DNA of 64,000 bases from an uncultured Bacteroidales bacterium. GTDB taxonomy: Bacteria > Bacteroidota > Bacteroidia > Bacteroidales > UBA932. Both the position numbers and the translations under genes were made by a program. Below the pieces are notes generated by a model. The model was not told the origin of the DNA, searched no databases, and saw only the letters and a list, made by a program, of their open reading frames with translations. How positions within the stretch are numbered: the first letter of the stretch is position 1; each line of letters begins with the position of its first letter. Below are positions 36,577 to 44,670 of this stretch, one piece after another. The DNA lies in contig CAMQDS010000007.1 in the NCBI GenBank assembly GCA_946999645.1, forward strand, positions 1-64,000, in the 5' to 3' direction.

Positions 36577-36597
36577 ATGATATTATTTCATTTATCC
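36571..36597 (+). terminator. Hairpin overlapping the rpe stop codon
   Basis: A perfect 10-bp stem GGATAAATGA / TCATTTATCC with a 7-base loop; the rpe TAA is within the left arm. The following ATATTATTTTATAACCTTTTTT is T-rich but interrupted. It probably ends the dnaA-pepD-rpe transcript. Confidence 0.55.
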
Positions 36598-36621
36598 ATA
36601 TTATTTTATAACCTTTTTTCG

Positions 36622-36647
36622 TTGGTTCAGAATTTGTGTTATCTTTG
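36622..36647 (+). promoter_or_regulatory. rsfS-ftsH-cdsA-psd promoter
   Basis: TTG at 36622-36624 and TATCTTTG at 36640-36647 (exact -7 match); the spacing of 15 is short. The leader to the rsfS ATG at 36672 would be about 18 bases. Confidence 0.5.
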
Positions 36648-36671
36648 TAAGATACAAAATCAGTGTTTTTT

Positions 36672-37121
36672 ATGGAGAATAATCCTGTTAAGGTAGTAGC
36701 CGGCGCTATGTCGGATAAGAAAGGAAAAAATATAGTTTCATTAGACCTCAGAAATATTGAGGGTTCAATAACCGACTTCTTTGTAGTCTGCAATGCGGAT
36801 TCAACAACAAATGTTGCATCTATTGCTGACAATGTATTGGTTAAGATGCAGGAGAAATGTGGACGCAAAGTTATTCGTATGCAGGGACTTGAAAATGATT
36901 TCTGGGTTATATTGGACTTTGGTGACATCGTAGTTCATATATTTCTTACAAAATATAGGGAGTTTTATAGGTTAGAGGCTCTTTGGGCTGATGCCGACTG
37001 TGTCGAATACAAAGATGAGGACTTTGAGGGCGAAGATAAGAGTGTTTCAACTAAGAGAGTTAAGCCTAAATCTTCGACAAAAGTGAGAGCATCAATAAGA
37101 AAGTCTAAATCAAAAGAATAA
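36672..37121 (+). CDS. rsfS: Ribosomal silencing factor RsfS
   Basis: 149 aa from the ATG at 36672; a GTG nine bases earlier is in frame but adds only three residues. The RsfS/YbeB/Iojap core (about 10-110) is clear: SITDFFVVCNADS, GLENDFWVILDFGDIVVHIF and the REFYRLEALWADA tail. It binds ribosomal protein uL14 and blocks subunit joining in starvation. A lysine/serine-rich C-terminal extension (about 115-149) is beyond the usual 105-120 aa. ftsH starts one base after its stop, a pairing often seen in Bacteroidota. Confidence 0.93.
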   Translation: MENNPVKVVAGAMSDKKGKNIVSLDLRNIEGSITDFFVVCNADSTTNVASIADNVLVKMQEKCGRKVIRMQGLENDFWVILDFGDIVVHIFLTKYREFYRLEALWADADCVEYKDEDFEGEDKSVSTKRVKPKSSTKVRASIRKSKSKE

Positions 37122-37122
37122 A

Positions 37123-39069
37123 ATGTCAAAAAATAATAATAAACCAAAACATAAGATAATTCGTTTCAATATCAATTTCTCGTGGTTTTATGTCCTTCTC
37201 GTTGCGGGCATAATATTTTTGTTGTGGGGAAAGGGCGTTGGTGCAAATCCGCAGAAGGTAGAGTGGGCAGATGTCGAAACGATGATTAAAGATGGTGATG
37301 TTAAGGAAATTAAGTTTATTAGGAACGATTTTAAAGGGGAGGTAACTATAAGTCCTGACAAACTATCAAAATATTTAGATAAATTTGGCGGAAAAATTCC
37401 TAGCAGATCACCACATTTTACATTTTTAGTTTCAAATAAATTTAACCCTGAAGAGACCTTTGGTCAGTTGAACAGTAATTTACCTGTCGATAACAGATTC
37501 AAGGTCGTAATGGAAAATGACAGTAAAATTTTAGGGGATTTTTTTAGTTGGATCATGTGGCCACTGTTGATGATTCTAATGTGGTTCTTATTGTTCAAGG
37601 TGCTTGGCAAAACTTTGAGCGGCGGAGGAGGAGGCCCTGGTGCTGGAGGTGGTATATTCAATATTGGTAAGTCTACAGGCAAATTGGCAGATAAAAATCA
37701 GGTTAATGTAACATTCAAGGATGTAGCTGGTTTATATGGAGCCAAAGAAGAAGTGATGGAAATCGTGGATTTTCTTAAAAATCCTAAGAAATATACTGTA
37801 TTGGGAGGTAAGATCCCTAAAGGTGCATTATTAGTAGGTCCTCCAGGTACAGGTAAGACTCTTTTAGCAAAAGCCGTTGCTGGTGAGGCGAATGTACCGT
37901 TTTTTTCAATATCAGGCTCTGACTTTGTTGAGATGTTCGTAGGTGTTGGGGCTTCGAGAGTTAGAGATTTGTTTGCGCAGGCAAAAGAAAAGGCTCCTTG
38001 TATTGTATTCATAGATGAAATTGATGCTGTCGGAAGAGCAAGGGGCAAGAATGTAGGCTTCTCTTCAAATGATGAAAGAGAGAATACTCTTAATCAATTA
38101 TTGACAGAGATGGATGGCTTTGAAACAAATAGTGGTGTAATAATTCTTGCTGCCACAAATAGAGCTGATATATTAGACAAAGCTCTTTTACGAGCTGGAC
38201 GTTTTGATCGTCAGATTAATGTCGATTTGCCTGAGTTAAAGGAAAGGGAAGAAATTTTTAAAGTTCACCTTAGGAATATAAAAGTAGCAGAAAATTTTGA
38301 TGTAAAGTTTATTGCAAAACATACTCCTGGATTTTCTGGTGCTGATATAGCTAATGTTTGTAATGAGGCTGCACTTAATGCTTCAAGACATAACAAGACT
38401 TGTGTAGAGCAACAAGACTTTTTGGATGCTGTAGATAGAATTATAGGTGGGCTTGAAAGAAAGAGTGCTACTATAATGTCTCCATCCGAAAAACGTACTA
38501 CGGCTTATCACGAGGCAGGACATGCTGTCGTAGGCTGGTTGCTTCCTTATTCCGACCCTGTATTCAAGGTTAGTCTTATACCGAGAGGTCAAGCACTTGG
38601 ACTTACTTGGTATCTTCCTGACGAGAGAAAAATCATATCAAAGTCTTACTTGATGGATAAGATGTGTGCTTTGATTGGTGGACGTGTCGCAGAAGAAATT
38701 ATCAATGGCGAGCCTGCAACTGGGGCTCTTAATGACCTTGAAAGGCTGACACAAATGGCATATAGTATGGTCCAGTATTATGGTATGAGTAGTAAAGTGG
38801 GCTCTCTATCATTCTACGACAGTACAGGTTCAAGAGGATATGATTTTAATAAACCTTATAGTGAAAAGACATCAGAACTTATAGATGAAGAAGTAAGGAA
38901 ACTTGTCGAAGATATACATTCTAAGACAACAGAGTTGCTTAATGATCATAAGGAAGGTTTTATCGAATTGGCAGAGCTACTTTTAGAAAAAGAAGTTATC
39001 TTTGCTGATGACATTGAAAAAATATTGGGTCCTAAGGTGCGTCCGGCAGATTATGTCGAAGAACAATAG
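37123..39069 (+). CDS. ftsH: ATP-dependent zinc metalloprotease FtsH
   Basis: 648 aa inner-membrane AAA+ protease. Two membrane helices (about 20-36 and 141-160) flank a periplasmic domain. The AAA core has Walker A GPPGTGKT (239-246) and Walker B FIDEID (296-301), and the protease zinc site is HEAGH (463-467). A glycine-rich linker (166-177) follows the second helix. It degrades misassembled membrane proteins and regulates lipid enzymes. It is in one transcript with rsfS and cdsA (33-base gap downstream). Confidence 0.97.
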   Translation: MSKNNNKPKHKIIRFNINFSWFYVLLVAGIIFLLWGKGVGANPQKVEWADVETMIKDGDVKEIKFIRNDFKGEVTISPDKLSKYLDKFGGKIPSRSPHFTFLVSNKFNPEETFGQLNSNLPVDNRFKVVMENDSKILGDFFSWIMWPLLMILMWFLLFKVLGKTLSGGGGGPGAGGGIFNIGKSTGKLADKNQVNVTFKDVAGLYGAKEEVMEIVDFLKNPKKYTVLGGKIPKGALLVGPPGTGKTLLAKAVAGEANVPFFSISGSDFVEMFVGVGASRVRDLFAQAKEKAPCIVFIDEIDAVGRARGKNVGFSSNDERENTLNQLLTEMDGFETNSGVIILAATNRADILDKALLRAGRFDRQINVDLPELKEREEIFKVHLRNIKVAENFDVKFIAKHTPGFSGADIANVCNEAALNASRHNKTCVEQQDFLDAVDRIIGGLERKSATIMSPSEKRTTAYHEAGHAVVGWLLPYSDPVFKVSLIPRGQALGLTWYLPDERKIISKSYLMDKMCALIGGRVAEEIINGEPATGALNDLERLTQMAYSMVQYYGMSSKVGSLSFYDSTGSRGYDFNKPYSEKTSELIDEEVRKLVEDIHSKTTELLNDHKEGFIELAELLLEKEVIFADDIEKILGPKVRPADYVEEQ

Positions 39070-39102
39070 CTGGATTTGACCTGAGTTCAATAACCAAGAA
39101 CC

Positions 39103-39927
39103 ATGACTAATACAATAAAAAGAACTGTTTCAGGAGTAGGATTTGTCGCTGTCATAGTTGTTTCTCTTCTGTTCAGCAAGTTTTTGTTTGCAGCTTTGAT
39201 GATGTTCATTGAAGTTGTGATGATGGCAGAATTTTATAGGATGACTGTTGGTAAGCAGTTTATACTATCTCAGATCCTGACTGTTTTTTCTGCACTTGTA
39301 CTGTTTATCCTTGTTTTCCTTATTAAGGCATATTCATTACCTTTAAAATATCTTGCAATTTCAATGTTGCCTATATTTGTGGTAATGGCAAATTCTCTTT
39401 ATACAAAGGATAAAAGTGAATTTTGGAAACATTCACATATCTATTCCGGTTTACTTTATATAGCAATTCCTGTATCTCTTTTAAATGTGATAGTATTTCA
39501 TAATGGACAATTCAATGGTTTGATGTTGCTATCTCTATTTATAATAATATGGGCATCTGATGTAGGGGCTTTTGTCTTTGGAATAACTATGGGAAAAAAT
39601 GGTAAAAAATTATTTCCTCAGGTATCACCGAACAAGTCTTGGGCAGGTTTTTTCGGAGGGATGTTATCTTCAGTGTTAGCTGCTGTTATTCTAAACCTTG
39701 TTGGTTGGCTTGATTTCTCTATTATATATTGTATAGGTATGGCACTGGTTATGGATATTGCTGGGGTTTATGGAGACCTTTATGAATCACAATGGAAGAG
39801 ATGTTTTGATATAAAAGATTCAGGTAATATTATTCCAGGACATGGTGGACTTTTAGACCGTTTTGACAGTAGTCTTATGGCAATTCCTGCTAGTTTAATC
39901 TATATGATTATATTAAATCTTATGTAA
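39103..39927 (+). CDS. cdsA: Phosphatidate cytidylyltransferase
   Basis: 274 aa membrane enzyme converting phosphatidic acid and CTP to CDP-diacylglycerol. It has about eight hydrophobic segments and the C-terminal CDS signature S-QWKR-x-FDIKDSGNIIPGHGG followed by LLDRFDS. It sits before psd, so two phospholipid-synthesis steps share a transcript with ftsH. Phosphatidylserine synthase, the step between them, is not present here. Confidence 0.94.
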   Translation: MTNTIKRTVSGVGFVAVIVVSLLFSKFLFAALMMFIEVVMMAEFYRMTVGKQFILSQILTVFSALVLFILVFLIKAYSLPLKYLAISMLPIFVVMANSLYTKDKSEFWKHSHIYSGLLYIAIPVSLLNVIVFHNGQFNGLMLLSLFIIIWASDVGAFVFGITMGKNGKKLFPQVSPNKSWAGFFGGMLSSVLAAVILNLVGWLDFSIIYCIGMALVMDIAGVYGDLYESQWKRCFDIKDSGNIIPGHGGLLDRFDSSLMAIPASLIYMIILNLM

Positions 39928-39970
39928 TTTCATTCTTTATACATATCTTTACAAAACAATCCTAAATAGA

Positions 39971-40627
39971 ATGCGTATAGACAAAGATTCTTATGGCACT
40001 ATAGCCAAAGTTTGGCTAATTACTTTGATTATTATAGCTCTGCTGCTATACTTTGTAAGTTGCAGAGTTGTGTCATATTCATTTACAGCACTTTTGGTTA
40101 TTTTTATGGCCTTTGTTACATGGTTTCATCGTGTACCGGTGCGGACAAAATGCACCAAAGCGGGGGCTGTTACCTCTCCTGCTGATGGCAAAGTTGTTAT
40201 TGTTGATAAGGTATATGAGAAAGAATATCTGAAGAAAAATTGTTTACAAATATCTATTTATATGAATTTCTTTGATGTTCATGCCAATTCGTGGCCAATG
40301 ACAGGAGAAATATCATATTATAAATATCATCCAGGTAAATATCTACTTGCTTTTCTTCCTAAGGCTTCTGAATTGAATGAACATTCATCCACTGCAATAA
40401 AAAATGGTGAGAATGAAATCTTTTTTAAGCAGATTGCAGGTACTTTTGCAAGACGCATTGTCTGCTATTCAAAAGTTGGTAATAAGGTAACGTGCGGAGA
40501 GCAGTGCGGTATAATTAAGTTTGGATCGAGAGTTGATATTTTTCTTCCAGAAGATGCTGATGTTAAGGTAAAAGTAGGGGATTATACAAGGGCAAGTGAA
40601 ACTATAATTGCATTACTTAAATCCTAA
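39971..40627 (+). CDS. psd: Phosphatidylserine decarboxylase, short (PSD-A) type
   Basis: 218 aa proenzyme that yields phosphatidylethanolamine from phosphatidylserine. Two adjacent N-terminal hydrophobic stretches (about 13-50) anchor it. VTSPADGKV and the MNFFDVHANSWP segment (HxN) are family signatures. Self-cleavage should occur at G185-S186 in IIKFGSRVDIF, turning S186 into the pyruvoyl group. Its last 4 bases overlap the convergent ispG gene. Confidence 0.92.
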   Translation: MRIDKDSYGTIAKVWLITLIIIALLLYFVSCRVVSYSFTALLVIFMAFVTWFHRVPVRTKCTKAGAVTSPADGKVVIVDKVYEKEYLKKNCLQISIYMNFFDVHANSWPMTGEISYYKYHPGKYLLAFLPKASELNEHSSTAIKNGENEIFFKQIAGTFARRIVCYSKVGNKVTCGEQCGIIKFGSRVDIFLPEDADVKVKVGDYTRASETIIALLKS

Positions 40628-41970
40628 ATTTCTTTTTCCTTTTCTTTTTCAATAAGTTCAACAAGACGATTAACGGCTTCTGTATCAGGTATATGCCTAA
40701 GTACAGGAGTCTTTTTTCTGTATATGGTTACCTTATGATTACCTTCTCCTACATATCCCCAATCGGCATCTGCCATTTCTCCTGGACCATTTACTATACA
40801 TCCCATTACGGCTATTACAATGTTTTTAAATTGTGATGTCTTCTCCTTTACTTCTTCAAAGGCAGATTGAAGATTGTACATTGTTCTACCACATCCTGGA
40901 CAAGCTATATATTCTGGTTTATAAAATTTTCTACGCGACGCCTGCAGTATTTCATCACTTAAATAGGCTCCTATCCCAGACTGTTCAATGGATATTTCAC
41001 TACCGTTTTTATCTTTATATGTTCCCTTAATTTCTATATTATCAAGTTCTTTATCTAACAGGCTTTTACCTAAGTCACAAGCAGAGTCAAGCAGCAGACG
41101 TTCTCTTGAAGGAGCATTGTATATAACTGTTGCTTTCTTATTTTCGATATGTATTGAAGTCATAGAAGAATTTAATTTGCCTCTATATCTGTCGGCTAAA
41201 TATCTTGCTACAGGAAGTTCATTTTCAGGTTCTTCTGTAAGTGATACTCTTATTGTATCTCCTATTCCATCTGATAGTAAGGACGATATGCCAACGCAAG
41301 ATTTAATGCGTCCGGAGTCTCCATTTCCTGCTTCAGTTACACCTACATGTAATGGAAATATTAATCCCTTTTCTTGCATTGCTTTTGTTAGTAATCTGTA
41401 TGCCTCAACCATTACAATGGTATTACTTGCTTTAAGAGAAACTACGAGGTTGTAAAAGTTGTTCTCCGTACATAGACCAATCCATTCCATTGCTGCGTGT
41501 GCCATTGCATCAGGAGTATTACCATACAGATTGGTTATCCTCTCTCCTAATGAGCCGTGATTTAAGCCTATTCTAATTGCCGTCCCAGTTTGTTTGCATA
41601 TATCTAATAACTTGGCTAATTGTAACCTTGCCTGTTCATGATTTCTATTAAAATTGCCGGGGTTAATTCGGACTTTTTCTACATAAGGAGCTACAGCAAT
41701 GGCAGTTTCTGAAGAAAAATGAATATCCGCAACTATTGGGGTGTTTATATTTAAAGCCTTAAGACCTTCTTTTATAAGCCTAATGTTGTTAACGTCACTT
41801 AGTCCTGGAACTGTTATTCGTATAAGTTCAGAACCTGCTTCATATAGTCGTTTACATTGTTCTATTGTGCCGTTGACATCAAAGGTATGAGTGTTGCACA
41901 TCGTTTGGATTGCGATTGGCAAGCCACTTCCTATTTCAATAGACCCGATTTTGGCTATTATCTTTTCCAT
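40624..41970 (-). CDS. ispG: 4-hydroxy-3-methylbut-2-enyl-diphosphate synthase, medium-length form
   Basis: 448 aa [4Fe-4S] enzyme of the MEP isoprenoid pathway, making HMBPP from MEcPP. The TIM barrel covers about 1-255 (VADIHFSSETA, RINPGNF, GLNHGSLG). The iron-sulfur domain (about 350-448) has cysteines C357 and C360 in ACPGCGRT and C391 in MGCIVNGPGE. The segment 256-350 joining them is about 95 residues. This is longer than in the 370 aa E. coli form but far shorter than the large insert usual in Bacteroidota IspG. It starts inside the end of the upstream outer-membrane gene (35-base overlap). Confidence 0.93.
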   Translation of the reverse strand: MEKIIAKIGSIEIGSGLPIAIQTMCNTHTFDVNGTIEQCKRLYEAGSELIRITVPGLSDVNNIRLIKEGLKALNINTPIVADIHFSSETAIAVAPYVEKVRINPGNFNRNHEQARLQLAKLLDICKQTGTAIRIGLNHGSLGERITNLYGNTPDAMAHAAMEWIGLCTENNFYNLVVSLKASNTIVMVEAYRLLTKAMQEKGLIFPLHVGVTEAGNGDSGRIKSCVGISSLLSDGIGDTIRVSLTEEPENELPVARYLADRYRGKLNSSMTSIHIENKKATVIYNAPSRERLLLDSACDLGKSLLDKELDNIEIKGTYKDKNGSEISIEQSGIGAYLSDEILQASRRKFYKPEYIACPGCGRTMYNLQSAFEEVKEKTSQFKNIVIAVMGCIVNGPGEMADADWGYVGEGNHKVTIYRKKTPVLRHIPDTEAVNRLVELIEKEKEKEI

Positions 41971-42850
41971 TTTCGATACTCTTAATGTTTTTGTCTGTTT
42001 TTTCCTCTATTGAGGTTCCATATACAATATCGTATGCTTCTTTTTTTAGTTGTGCCTTAGTCTTTCCCCTACGCTTTGTAAGTTGGAAGTGTACTCCTGC
42101 AGAAATCATTACATCAAAAGGATAGGCAAATCTATAATAATATGGACTTTTGTAGTCTGGATTATATAACGATGACATAGAATATTTTGCAAGAGCTGTA
42201 ATATGCAGTTCTATTGGAGAAAAAATCAATGCAAATCCCAAGCCACCTCTTATTCCATAGTCTATTCTTCTGTCATAATCATAAAAATTGCTTCTATAAT
42301 ATTCCTTTACTTCTTTTCCAAATCTTTTAACGGATAACCTATAACCTCCATATAGACCTAAGTTTGCCATAATTTTGAAATATCCGGCATCTAAATGGAA
42401 ATGAGACATAAAAGGTACTTCAATAAATTCATACTCAGCCTTTACGGCTCCATCTACAGTAGGAGTTATGCCTTTATCATTTGGCTTAAACATATATCCA
42501 TCATGCCCATATAAAATACCTATTTGGTATCCGAAATATGGCATATATCTAAACATCTTTCCATATTTTGTATAAAATACTCCTATGTTAAGGGGAGTAA
42601 TCATACTCGTATGATTTTTTGTAGGATTGAATAATGTTCTATTAATGCCTACTCCATATTGTACCCCTATCATGGAATAGTCATTTATAACAGACTTGCG
42701 TTCTAAGTTAAGAGTATCCAAATACTCCTTGCTGTATGTTGTGTCTGTGAGGGCTTCATCTTTTTGTTCATCTCGATCTCTTGCCTCAGACTTATAGATG
42801 CAACTTGTTATAAATATATATACTATTGTTAATAAGAACTTTGTCTTCAT
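41936..42850 (-). CDS. Outer-membrane beta-barrel protein, unknown function
   Basis: 304 aa. A signal sequence (1-20; FITSC could be a lipobox with C17) is followed by a porin-like or PorT-like barrel with alternating aromatic strands from about 60 to 265 (IGVQYGVGINRTLF, YMPYFGYQIGILYG, IDYGIRGGLGFALIF). A charged tail of 35 residues (KRRGKTKAQLKKEAYDIVYG) follows the last strand, which is unusual for a barrel and should be periplasmic. It lies between an Ig-like lipoprotein and ispG in the rel operon. I do not recognise a function. Confidence 0.75.
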   Translation of the reverse strand: MKTKFLLTIVYIFITSCIYKSEARDRDEQKDEALTDTTYSKEYLDTLNLERKSVINDYSMIGVQYGVGINRTLFNPTKNHTSMITPLNIGVFYTKYGKMFRYMPYFGYQIGILYGHDGYMFKPNDKGITPTVDGAVKAEYEFIEVPFMSHFHLDAGYFKIMANLGLYGGYRLSVKRFGKEVKEYYRSNFYDYDRRIDYGIRGGLGFALIFSPIELHITALAKYSMSSLYNPDYKSPYYYRFAYPFDVMISAGVHFQLTKRRGKTKAQLKKEAYDIVYGTSIEEKTDKNIKSIENGKDNSQNRVY

Positions 42851-42860
42851 ATCTCAAACT

Positions 42861-44669
42861 TTATTTGGAAAACAGTTTTGCAGCATCTACTTCCTGCTCA
42901 ATTTCTGTACCTTCAGGGATTGAGAGTACATAAGAACCGCCTTTAAGTTTGAAAAATTTTACTTTTTCAGGTTGTCTATGTTCAAGAAAACTGCCAGTAT
43001 CCACTATACCGTTGCTATTCCTGTCTTCTGTAAGTCTTACTGAATATTTGCCTTTTTTTAGATATGGAAAAACTAAAGATGTATCCTTGCCTATTATATA
43101 GGATCTGAGAGTATTATCTCTCTTTTCATTGAGTAAATCCACAATATATCTGTATGATACATGCCTTATATTTAAAGTCAATTTACTTAATGCATCTTCT
43201 TTAGGTAGGGAAACTTTGACATCGGTACTGTCATTATAAAATCCATTTATATCCCTAAATATTCTTTTGGGAACCTTCATAATGTATTCATAGCCAGGAA
43301 GTAATTTTTCCTCAGGATGAATAACATATTTTCTAATATTGGATGTGTCTTTAGTAACAATGTATTTTACCTTTTTCTCTTGTTGTCTGGGATTGACAGA
43401 GGTTAAGGATATTGAATTAAATTGTTCTGAAACTATTGGATATTTAAACTCAAAACGAAATCCATATTGTTCAATCAGTTCAGGTTCTGCATTTATGGTT
43501 ACTGTACAAGTCGTATCTTCATGGCTTATATTTCTTCGAGAACTCTTTGACTTGGTCTTAGTCCTATCTTCTGATAGTTTTAAATGTTCTGTAAAAGGTT
43601 TCAAAACTCCTGCACTGTCTGTTTTAAGATAGTCTACAAATACATGAAGAGTATCTGGAAGTCTTCTTCGTTCATTTATCCATAATTCCAAACTGTCTTT
43701 TTGAGCATTGAACTGCAGAATGAGTTTTTTCGATGGAATACCTCTTACCCAAATAGAATCTATTTTGGCTTCTGGTGCCATAAAGGTTAGGTAAGAAGTC
43801 CTTGATGATACCCTTACTTTGTTGACAATCATCTGCTTTGTTGGCTTTTCTTTAAACATATAGAGCTCATATTCAGATTTTCTTGCCATACAGCGTACGG
43901 TATCTTTCATATTGTATTTCAGAAATTCTGGAATAGTATCGTTTACTTTGATTTTAGGACGTATGAGTGTATCATAAAATGCAATTAAATCACTCTCTGG
44001 ATCATATTTATTATTCGCTGCCTGATCCATTATTGCAATAAGTCTATAAGTTGTATCAGCAATATTTCTCATTGCAAAATATCCCCATTCATCTGTTTTT
44101 ACAGCCGCATCAGGCCTATGAAGAAAGGCAGCAGAATCAGCCAAGTCCTTATATAACATCACGGTTGCTCCTTTGACCGGCTTAAGAGTATTGCAATCGA
44201 CGACAGTGCCTGTAATGCCCATAGAGTCTATTTGTTTTCCTGTTGAAAATACCAAGGTGTACCCTGGATACATATTTCCTTCATTGTTATCTGCTATTGC
44301 ATTTGTAAGATCTAAAGTATATGTAGTATTTTCTTTCAAATCGGATTCGAAATAAACTATCAAAGTTTTTCCTCTCATTTTGTATTTTGGATTCTTATCC
44401 AATGGGGGAGAAAGAAAAATACCTTTAGGGTCTTTTACTGTAACATATTCATCAAATGTAATATAAATACGTGTACCATGAGGGTTTACTTCGGTAGCAC
44501 CAGGTAGGGGATTAATATTTAAGATTACAGGTGGAATGGTATCTTTATCTCCTCCGCTCGGAGGGGTTGTTGTATTTGCACAAGAATGTATAATAGCAAC
44601 TTGTATCAATATTAAAACTATCGGTATTGCGGGAAAATATCCAAGCAGGTGTTCCGTTATTTTTTTCAT
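42861..44669 (-). CDS. Lipoprotein with N-terminal Ig-like (Big_5-type) domain
   Basis: 602 aa. The long signal ends AIIHSC (C30), followed by a TPPSGGDKD segment common to this Bacteroidota family. The Ig-like domain (about 45-150) contains PPVILNINPLPGATEVNP and the FDEYV strand of SbsA-like Ig domains. A carboxypeptidase-regulatory-like fold (about 150-225, GTVVDCNTLKPVKGATVML) comes next. The rest is beta-rich and ends with GTEIEQEVDAAKLFSK. It starts one base after rel and is followed 10 bases later by the barrel gene. The partners suggest an envelope role, but none is proven. Confidence 0.82.
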   Translation of the reverse strand: MKKITEHLLGYFPAIPIVLILIQVAIIHSCANTTTPPSGGDKDTIPPVILNINPLPGATEVNPHGTRIYITFDEYVTVKDPKGIFLSPPLDKNPKYKMRGKTLIVYFESDLKENTTYTLDLTNAIADNNEGNMYPGYTLVFSTGKQIDSMGITGTVVDCNTLKPVKGATVMLYKDLADSAAFLHRPDAAVKTDEWGYFAMRNIADTTYRLIAIMDQAANNKYDPESDLIAFYDTLIRPKIKVNDTIPEFLKYNMKDTVRCMARKSEYELYMFKEKPTKQMIVNKVRVSSRTSYLTFMAPEAKIDSIWVRGIPSKKLILQFNAQKDSLELWINERRRLPDTLHVFVDYLKTDSAGVLKPFTEHLKLSEDRTKTKSKSSRRNISHEDTTCTVTINAEPELIEQYGFRFEFKYPIVSEQFNSISLTSVNPRQQEKKVKYIVTKDTSNIRKYVIHPEEKLLPGYEYIMKVPKRIFRDINGFYNDSTDVKVSLPKEDALSKLTLNIRHVSYRYIVDLLNEKRDNTLRSYIIGKDTSLVFPYLKKGKYSVRLTEDRNSNGIVDTGSFLEHRQPEKVKFFKLKGGSYVLSIPEGTEIEQEVDAAKLFSK

Positions 44670-44670
44670 C

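Noticed and set aside
40988..41455. 155-codon forward-strand frame over ispG
   Set aside because: Antisense shadow of a strongly conserved enzyme; no start signal and no family resemblance.
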